A DNA stretch of 37,834 bases, from the NCBI GenBank assembly GCA_964518725.1, contig CAZFKP010000021.1, forward strand, positions 1 to 37,834. Reading direction: 5' to 3'. Below the pieces are notes generated by a model. That model was given only the letters and a program-made list of their open reading frames with translations. It was not told the origin of the DNA and did no database searches. Source of the DNA: JANRKF01 sp964518725. GTDB lineage: Bacteria; Pseudomonadota; Alphaproteobacteria; Rickettsiales; SXRF01. Shown here piece by piece: positions 32,663 to 37,834 of this stretch (positions within the stretch are counted from its first letter, which is position 1; each line of letters opens with the position of its first letter). The position numbers were made by a program, and so were the translations under genes.

Positions 32663-34562
32663 AAGTTTTCGCCCGCGCCAGTTTTGTAGTCGAGTTTACC
32701 TCTTTATTCCATTCTTTCCAACGAGTTGCGTTCTGGAAATAACTCAACGCCACTTGTTCTAGAATGGGATCAGTTTGAGGTTGCGGCATGAATTCACCGC
32801 CCTCGCGCGCGAAAGTCCTTAGCTCCTTCACCGGCTTCAGGATCAGCAGGTTATTCTTGGTGAGATAACCGAGCTGCTGGTAATTGGAAATGAATGCTCG
32901 CTCCGTATGCGCACGAAGCACATCATGGCCATAGAAGCGGCTGTCGTAATCCATATTGAGTAACCCTAACAGCGTGGGCGCTACATCGATCTGGCTAGTA
33001 AGGGTTTCAACCTTGCCAGGCTTGATGATGCCCGGCGCATAGACCAGCATGGGGATGTGGTAAGCGGCCGGATCAAGCTCGCTCTTGCCTGCGCCGCCAG
33101 CAGTGTGGTCGGCCACGATCACGAAGATGGTATTCTTAAACCATGGATGCGAGCGTGATTCTTCGATTAACTGCTTAATCGCGTAATCGGTATATTTTAC
33201 GCCACCCCTGCGGCCGGTATGGGAAGGAATGTCGATTTTGCCATCCGGATAGGTAAATGGCCGATGATTGGAAGTCGTCATCACCATATCGAAGAAGGGC
33301 TTTCCTTCTGCATAAGCCTTGTCGTTTTCCTTGATGGTGCGGCGGAATAAATCCTCGTCGGCCACACCCCAAATATTTCCAAAGGTAATCTCATCCTTGC
33401 CCATTAAGGTACGATCGACAATTTCATAGCCATTGTTTTCAAAGAAATAATTCATGTTGTCGAACAGCCCATAGCCGCCATAAACGAATTTGCTAACATA
33501 GCCTTTGCTATTCAGCACCGAGCCGAGACTAAATAGATGCTCGTTTTCTGGCCTGCGCACGATGGAATTGCCCGGCAGCGGCGGGATGGAAAGCGTCAAC
33601 GCGGAAAGCCCATATACAGTGCGCGTGCCGGTGGCATAGAGATTCGTAAACAGTAGCGATTCCTGCGCCAGCTTATCGAGATATGGGGTAAGGCCTTCCT
33701 GATTGCCAAAAGTGCCGAGAAAATTGGCGCTTAAGGACTCCACCGTCACCATGATAATGTTGTAGCGCTGCTCCGGCTCCGGCACTTCCACGCGGTGCGT
33801 GATGCCATCGCCTGAAAAATTCTTATGGTCACGATCAATCTCGCTGCGCAGGCGCGTAAGCAGTGCATCATCATCGGGGATGGTTTTATAGAATTGTGCA
33901 TAATTCAGCTCGTTGTGCCGGTATGCCGCGAATAGCTCAAAGATGCCGTTTTTAGCGATTTCATGCTCAAAGCGGTTGCTGCTTACCTCCGACCAGCTGC
34001 CGCGCGTGGTATGAAACGCCACAAACGCCAGCGCAAGGCATCCGGCAAACGCCAGCGCGCGGCGTGAAAGCACCGGCTGATAGAGTGGCAGCAGCCTGCG
34101 GGCATATGCCCAGCCAGCGCCAAGCGCGATGATTGCAATACCAGCCAGCAGCGGGTAAATCGGATAAGATTCCTGAATGTTGCCGATGACTTCATGCGTA
34201 TAGACCAGGTAATCCACCGCGATAAAATTGAAACGTGCGGTGAATTCATCCCAAAAGAACCACTCGGCGATAGAAGTGAAGAGCATGATATAGGCCAGCA
34301 ACCCGAACAACACGCCGCCAATAATCCGGTCACGCCGCGTGCCATGGCGTTTTGCTGGAAGCAGCAGCAAATAAAGCGCCACCGGGATCATGAAATAAGC
34401 GAATACCGTCACATCGAATACCAAGCCCATTGCCAGCGCCTTCGCGGCATCGGCAATGCCATCCATATGCCGCCACTCTTTCACCATGAACACGCCGCGC
34501 ATAATGGTTTCCGCAGCGATAAAGAGGAAAAGAAAGGGTTTGATACGTTGCCAAAAATACAT
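32643..34562 (-). CDS. LTA-synthase-family membrane sulfatase/phosphotransferase
   Basis: A 639-aa protein with five N-terminal membrane helices (about residues 1-190) and an extracellular alkaline-phosphatase-fold domain (about 255-560). The nucleophile Thr is probably in TGTRTVYGLSA; other markers are NIIMVTVESLSANFLG, TTSNHRPF, VIVADHTAGG and HIPMLVYAPG. Family members move phosphoglycerol or phosphoethanolamine from phospholipid to a polymer, glycan or lipid. A Gram-negative member could modify lipid A, osmoregulated glucans or other envelope sugars. I chose the ATG at 34562, with GGAAC upstream, so that the first helix starts at once. It overlaps the response-regulator start by 20 bases. 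Confidence 0.88.
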   Translation of the reverse strand: MYFWQRIKPFLFLFIAAETIMRGVFMVKEWRHMDGIADAAKALAMGLVFDVTVFAYFMIPVALYLLLLPAKRHGTRRDRIIGGVLFGLLAYIMLFTSIAEWFFWDEFTARFNFIAVDYLVYTHEVIGNIQESYPIYPLLAGIAIIALGAGWAYARRLLPLYQPVLSRRALAFAGCLALAFVAFHTTRGSWSEVSSNRFEHEIAKNGIFELFAAYRHNELNYAQFYKTIPDDDALLTRLRSEIDRDHKNFSGDGITHRVEVPEPEQRYNIIMVTVESLSANFLGTFGNQEGLTPYLDKLAQESLLFTNLYATGTRTVYGLSALTLSIPPLPGNSIVRRPENEHLFSLGSVLNSKGYVSKFVYGGYGLFDNMNYFFENNGYEIVDRTLMGKDEITFGNIWGVADEDLFRRTIKENDKAYAEGKPFFDMVMTTSNHRPFTYPDGKIDIPSHTGRRGGVKYTDYAIKQLIEESRSHPWFKNTIFVIVADHTAGGAGKSELDPAAYHIPMLVYAPGIIKPGKVETLTSQIDVAPTLLGLLNMDYDSRFYGHDVLRAHTERAFISNYQQLGYLTKNNLLILKPVKELRTFAREGGEFMPQPQTDPILEQVALSYFQNATRWKEWNKEVNSTTKLARAKTYENTSH

Positions 34563-34579
34563 GCGGTAATGTTCCTTTT

Positions 34580-35221
34580 TCAAAAACTGTCCATGACCAG
34601 CAGCATGGTGCATGCTGCAGTCAGGGTAATGGTGAGGTTGTCATCGAGGTTAAGAGCGCCGGAAATCAGCTCTGTCGCCGTGGCGGTAATGGAAGCGAAA
34701 AGCCCGGCAATCATGAAACGGTGAGGAAATTCAGCGATAAAAGTGAGGGCAATAACGACACCCAGCGCAGCCAGCAGAAACGCAGCGCAACCTTCTAGCG
34801 ATTTGTCTAAGATTTTGGTTTTCCCGAAGCGCCTGCCGATCAGCGCTGCCGCCGTGTCGCCAACCAGCATGATGCTGAGAGAGATGACAGCGATCGGCTT
34901 CGGGAAAATCAGGCACACGATCAGCGCCGCAGCCAGCATATAAGTAGAGCCGGTAAGGCTGAATGATGCCTGGCATTCTTTGGCGCGAATGATCGGGCCG
35001 AAAATTCTTAAAAGGAATGCGGAAAAACCATGCTTCTGCCTGCGCAGCACTTCAAAGGCCATGCTTAAGGCGAATACAAAGCCGATTAGCGCGATAGCTT
35101 CCCCTTGGTTAAGGTAATAAATGCTGAACGGAATCCACAGCGAGCTTAGGTGCAGCAGCTTGCGGTTTACTTCCTGCCGGTATGAAAAATCACCGATCTG
35201 CGCGATTGCATGGGAGGTCAT
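34580..35221 (-). CDS. Diacylglycerol/polyprenol kinase or CTP-transferase-like membrane enzyme
   Basis: A 213-aa membrane protein with about six helices. The cytoplasmic motif GDTAAALIGRRFGKTKI...KSLEG (residues about 122-145) is typical of the dolichol kinase/DGK1/phosphatidate cytidylyltransferase-like family, and the N-terminus has REVNRKLLHL-like RKLLHLSS. Relatives phosphorylate diacylglycerol or polyprenols with CTP. Beside an LTA-synthase-type transferase that would release diacylglycerol, a kinase returning it to phosphatidic acid makes sense, as DgkB does in Gram-positive bacteria. It overlaps the methyltransferase gene as ATGA. Confidence 0.8.
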   Translation of the reverse strand: MTSHAIAQIGDFSYRQEVNRKLLHLSSLWIPFSIYYLNQGEAIALIGFVFALSMAFEVLRRQKHGFSAFLLRIFGPIIRAKECQASFSLTGSTYMLAAALIVCLIFPKPIAVISLSIMLVGDTAAALIGRRFGKTKILDKSLEGCAAFLLAALGVVIALTFIAEFPHRFMIAGLFASITATATELISGALNLDDNLTITLTAACTMLLVMDSF

Positions 35222-35853
35222 GGCACCTCCAGCAGCGTGGTTACATATCCCGCTTCACGCAGGCGCATTAGTGCATGCAGCACAGGAAACGGGATAAAAT
35301 AAAGCGCACTGTAAAGCATGGTGCGCAGGAAAAAGCGCGGCTTGGCCGTTACTTCCGGCGGGCAATTCCATAAACCGCGATTGGGAATGAAACGCGGAGT
35401 AGACGTTTTATAGCTCCGGTATAATTCACCGAATTTTTGCTCAAGAAATTTCTCTTCACGCCCAACCAGCCACATATAATAAATGGCGGGCACGCTCACT
35501 AGCAGCACAAGGAAAGTAAAACTCATGGTTTCCAGGCCAATGCCCAGCAATGCGACCAGCGATCCGACATAAAACGGGTTGCGCATGATGGAAAACATGC
35601 CTTCCACCGCCAACGTTTCGCTCGTATTCCCTTCTATGAAAACGGCGGAGTAAATGCAGGTATAAGCGCCAAGAATGACAAGGACATAGCCCACCCAAGG
35701 CATGAGATCGCCGATAATACTACCTGTGAATTGCGGGCGGCATACGACCACCAACGGAAACATGAAGGCGAAAAAGGCAAAAGCGTGCCAGCCACGCGGG
35801 TTTGGTCGTCGTTCTAATGTGCTTGATTGCTTAACATTTGCCGGTGCTTGCAT
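35218..35853 (-). CDS. ICMT/phospholipid-methyltransferase-like membrane protein
   Basis: A 211-aa protein with four to five helices and the C-terminal SAM-binding motif of the isoprenylcysteine/phosphatidylethanolamine methyltransferase fold: RNPFYVGSLVALLGIGLE (near residue 90) and GREEKFLEQKFGELYRSYK (near 130), with TPRFIP after it. It may methylate a lipid headgroup or an isoprenoid. It is the first gene of the six-gene operon that includes the two-component system, so it lies closest to the box at 35897-35912. The true substrate is unknown. Confidence 0.8.
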   Translation of the reverse strand: MQAPANVKQSSTLERRPNPRGWHAFAFFAFMFPLVVVCRPQFTGSIIGDLMPWVGYVLVILGAYTCIYSAVFIEGNTSETLAVEGMFSIMRNPFYVGSLVALLGIGLETMSFTFLVLLVSVPAIYYMWLVGREEKFLEQKFGELYRSYKTSTPRFIPNRGLWNCPPEVTAKPRFFLRTMLYSALYFIPFPVLHALMRLREAGYVTTLLEVP

Positions 35854-35880
35854 CCCACGCCTTTGAAAAATTTATTCAAA

Positions 35881-35912
35881 GGGATAGTGGTGAAAACTTA
35901 GCTCACACTTAG
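35881..35912 (-). promoter_or_regulatory. Response-regulator box and -10 for the six-gene regulator operon
   Basis: On the minus strand CTAAGTGTGAGCTAAG spans 35912-35897 and TATCCC begins 10 bases later (35886-35881). The operon it drives contains the response regulator itself, so this is an autoregulatory site. It faces a second box 38 bases away that points the other way. Confidence 0.78.
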
Positions 35913-35949
35913 GCGAGTTAAGTTTCCTTTTCTGGGACAAATCAAGCGA

Positions 35950-35981
35950 CTAAGTCTGCGCTAAGAATTGATTGCTATAGG
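35950..35981 (+). promoter_or_regulatory. Response-regulator box and -10 for the PAP2/AraC operon
   Basis: On the plus strand CTAAGTCTGCGCTAAG spans 35950-35965 and TATAGG begins 10 bases later (35976-35981). The PAP2 start codon at 36013 lies about 30 bases downstream of that element. Confidence 0.8.
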
Positions 35982-36012
35982 GAAAATTCCACTAATTTTC
36001 CTCGATGGCCGC

Positions 36013-36729
36013 ATGAATGTTAAGCAACAAATCATTTTATCAATTTTCATATTGGCCTTATCGCTGGCTATCTTCGATTTCACTCCCATTGATGTATGGG
36101 TTCAAAATTATTTCTACGATGCTACCGCTATTCAGAAACCTCCGCTGGAACGCTGGCTTGTCTATAAACACGATAAGTCGCTGGAATTTTGGTTTCACAA
36201 AAGCATTAAGCTCGCCATCGTTGCTTTTGGCGTAGGAATTTTTTTACTCTCCCTGGCGAGTTTCCGCTTTTCGCAACTAAAGCCTTATCGGCATCGACTA
36301 TTATTTCTTTCCATATCGATGGCGCTGGTATCCTCACTCGTTGGAGGTGCAAAGCATTTTACAAACACTTATTGCCCCAATCAAACTACCCTCTACGGCG
36401 GCGATAAGCCTTATGTAAAAATATTGGAAAGCTACCCCGAAAACTTCAGAAGTCGCAAAAAAGGTAGATGCTTCCCCGCTGGGCATGCCACCGCTGGTTT
36501 CGGGCTGATGGCTCTATATTTTATCTTGAATAGCCGCAAGGCGCGCATCACAGGCTTAGTCTTTGGGCTAACGCTAGGATGGGTTTTAGGGATATTTCAG
36601 ATCATCCGTGGCGAGCATTTCCTGAGTCACACCATCTTTACCATGGTCGCTTCCTGGTTGGTGATTTTACTGACTCTGGCCGCTTTCACCCGGCTGCGAT
36701 TTGATGATCATTTCAAGCCCCCACGATGA
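36013..36729 (+). CDS. PAP2-family membrane phosphatase, LpxE/acid-phosphatase type
   Basis: A 238-aa six-helix phosphatase with all three motifs: KHFTNTYCP (near residue 117), CFPAGHATAGF (near 155) and IRGEHFLSHT (near 198), a diverged third motif in which HFLSHT replaces the more usual HxxxD. Relatives with this CFPAGHA form often act on lipid A or other lipid phosphates at the outer face of the inner membrane. I chose the ATG at 36013, because the open frame back to 35968 crosses the -10 element of its promoter. It is followed after 3 bases by an AraC-type regulator gene. Confidence 0.87.
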   Translation: MNVKQQIILSIFILALSLAIFDFTPIDVWVQNYFYDATAIQKPPLERWLVYKHDKSLEFWFHKSIKLAIVAFGVGIFLLSLASFRFSQLKPYRHRLLFLSISMALVSSLVGGAKHFTNTYCPNQTTLYGGDKPYVKILESYPENFRSRKKGRCFPAGHATAGFGLMALYFILNSRKARITGLVFGLTLGWVLGIFQIIRGEHFLSHTIFTMVASWLVILLTLAAFTRLRFDDHFKPPR

Positions 36730-36732
36730 TCA

Positions 36733-37719
36733 ATGCAATCCAAATGGGAACAAATCTTTTCTGTTCAGCCGCTCTGTGAAAAAACCATACTCGGAGCAGG
36801 AGTTTGGTTTTCCTGTATTGATATTCAGGATGGTAATTATGTCGGCCGTATTGAAGACGGTTATGTAGCGAGTAACCTCTCAGGGCACGGAAGGATTACC
36901 CAGCAAACGGATTACGATCTGCATTTTGGCCAGCTTCTCACCAATAGTATTATCCTCACGCCACCCACGCAAAAAGTGGAATGGCAAATTACCGGCCATG
37001 CAAGACTAATAAATATTTTCCTTAGTCAGAGCTATATCCGGCAAGTTGCCAGCAGCCTTGGTTTTCCGCTGCAAAACACGCTTATATTTCGACCTATGTT
37101 TCAGCATAAAGATAAACTGGTGGAGGGAATTTTTTCAGCGTTGCAAGAGCAGATACAGTTAAAGCATTTCAGGGATTACCAGTACCTGGAAGCTATAGTG
37201 CGCACGCTGTGTATTCACCTGCTTTACATCAATTTCAAAAACAATGCTGCCCCTCCCAACTACCAGCGCACGCTGCATTACGAGCAAATGGAAATGCTGC
37301 GTGATTTCATCATGGAAAATTTAGAACGGCGCATCCATTCTTCCGAACTTGCTTATAAGGCACATATCAGCCATTACTATTTCTACCGCTTATTTAAACG
37401 CACCTGCGGAATGACACCGCAACAGTTTATTAAGAAATGTAGGTTAGAAAAGGCAAAGCTGCTGGTCGAGAACACAGCGCTGAGCTTAGGAGAAGTGAGC
37501 TACAAAACAGGCTTCACCGACCAAAGCCACCTAAGCAGGGAATACCGCGCTCTATACGGAATATCCCCAGGTAAGCGCCGCGATCAGATTCTCTGTGAAA
37601 AAAATTTTGCCTTCGAATTTTATCCCGAAAAAAGCAGCCTCATACTTATATTGAGCAATCTGATTCAAGACATCCCGTTGGAGTTGTTCGATTATTTACC
37701 CATACAACTATTAGTATAA
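36733..37719 (+). CDS. AraC-family transcriptional regulator
   Basis: A 328-aa regulator with an N-terminal sensing domain of about 180 residues and the two-HTH AraC DNA-binding domain at about 190-290 (SSELAYKAHISHYYFYRLFK, then SLGEVSYKTGFTDQSHLSR and YGISPGKRRDQ). It lies 3 bases after the PAP2 gene and should be cotranscribed with it, placing a second transcription factor under control of the two-component system. A C-terminal tail of about 35 residues after the HTH is unusual. The inducer is not known. Confidence 0.9.
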   Translation: MQSKWEQIFSVQPLCEKTILGAGVWFSCIDIQDGNYVGRIEDGYVASNLSGHGRITQQTDYDLHFGQLLTNSIILTPPTQKVEWQITGHARLINIFLSQSYIRQVASSLGFPLQNTLIFRPMFQHKDKLVEGIFSALQEQIQLKHFRDYQYLEAIVRTLCIHLLYINFKNNAAPPNYQRTLHYEQMEMLRDFIMENLERRIHSSELAYKAHISHYYFYRLFKRTCGMTPQQFIKKCRLEKAKLLVENTALSLGEVSYKTGFTDQSHLSREYRALYGISPGKRRDQILCEKNFAFEFYPEKSSLILILSNLIQDIPLELFDYLPIQLLV

Positions 37720-37739
37720 AAGCATGGGAGAGAGGGAGC

Positions 37740-37834
37740 ATGTGCCAATCATATAATAGTTTTGTTTCGAGTTTCACCAGCGTTAATCCTTTCCAACTGG
37801 CGCATTTTACAGAAGTCATGCTGGTGAAGCTGGA
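37740..37834 (+). CDS. Start of a further gene, cut by the window end
   Basis: An open frame starts with ATG at 37740 right after a purine-rich ribosome site (GGGAGAGAGGGAG) and runs to the window edge. The visible 31 residues (beginning MCQSYNSFVSSF) do not identify a family. It is 20 bases after the AraC stop and may belong to that operon. Confidence 0.5.
   Translation, partial: MCQSYNSFVSSFTSVNPFQLAHFTEVMLVKL

Noticed and set aside
1..37834. CRISPR array, insertion sequence, rRNA
   Set aside because: No regular repeat-spacer series, no transposase frame with terminal inverted repeats and no rRNA-like sequence were seen.

Overview
The window looks like chromosomal DNA of a free-living alphaproteobacterium. 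The evidence is the block rodZ-like, ispG, hisS, prfA, prmC, then a DUF4167 gene with an Asn/Gly-rich N-terminus (a family typical of Alphaproteobacteria), moderately high GC and dense, overlapping genes. No species can be named from the sequence alone.

Layout. 1-1688: end of a DoxX-like gene, a Tat-exported methionine sulfoxide reductase B and a DipZ-like periplasmic thioredoxin. 1664-8129: an atypical chaperone-usher fimbrial locus, with usher, DUF4402 pilin and PapD-like chaperone on the minus strand and two further DUF4402 proteins plus an unrecognised protein on the plus strand. 8182-15244: housekeeping genes (rodZ-like, ispG, hisS, prfA, prmC, DUF4167, pgeF, ilvE). 15250-19521: rpoN, ppk1 and a divergent sixA-like gene. 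19578-19839: a 5' tRNA fragment, short repeats and an intact tRNA-Thr(CGT). 19844-21185: four overlapping minus-strand genes of unknown function, ending in an Xre-type regulator and preceded by a strongly structured 300-base leader. 21494-37834: a long, tightly coupled envelope and metal-efflux region.

The last region appears to be one regulon. Five promoters carry the same tandem box, CTAAG-N6-CTAAG, with an 11-base period, and each box ends exactly 10 bases before a TA that can start a -10 element. They precede (1) a secreted Cys-containing protein, a PAP2 phosphatase and a half-size EamA transporter, (2) a PepSY protein, (3) a DSP-type phosphatase with a heavy-metal-type RND efflux system and a 53-aa membrane protein, (4) a lipid methyltransferase, a polyprenol/diacylglycerol kinase-like enzyme, an LTA-synthase-family transferase, a QseB/PmrA-like response regulator, its sensor kinase and a four-repeat membrane protein, and (5) a second PAP2 phosphatase with an AraC regulator. 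The regulator gene lies inside group 4, so the system is probably autoregulated. I infer an envelope-stress or cation/metal response that remodels lipids and exports metal or toxic compounds. The tRNA-Thr on its left suggests, but does not prove, that this is an acquired island.
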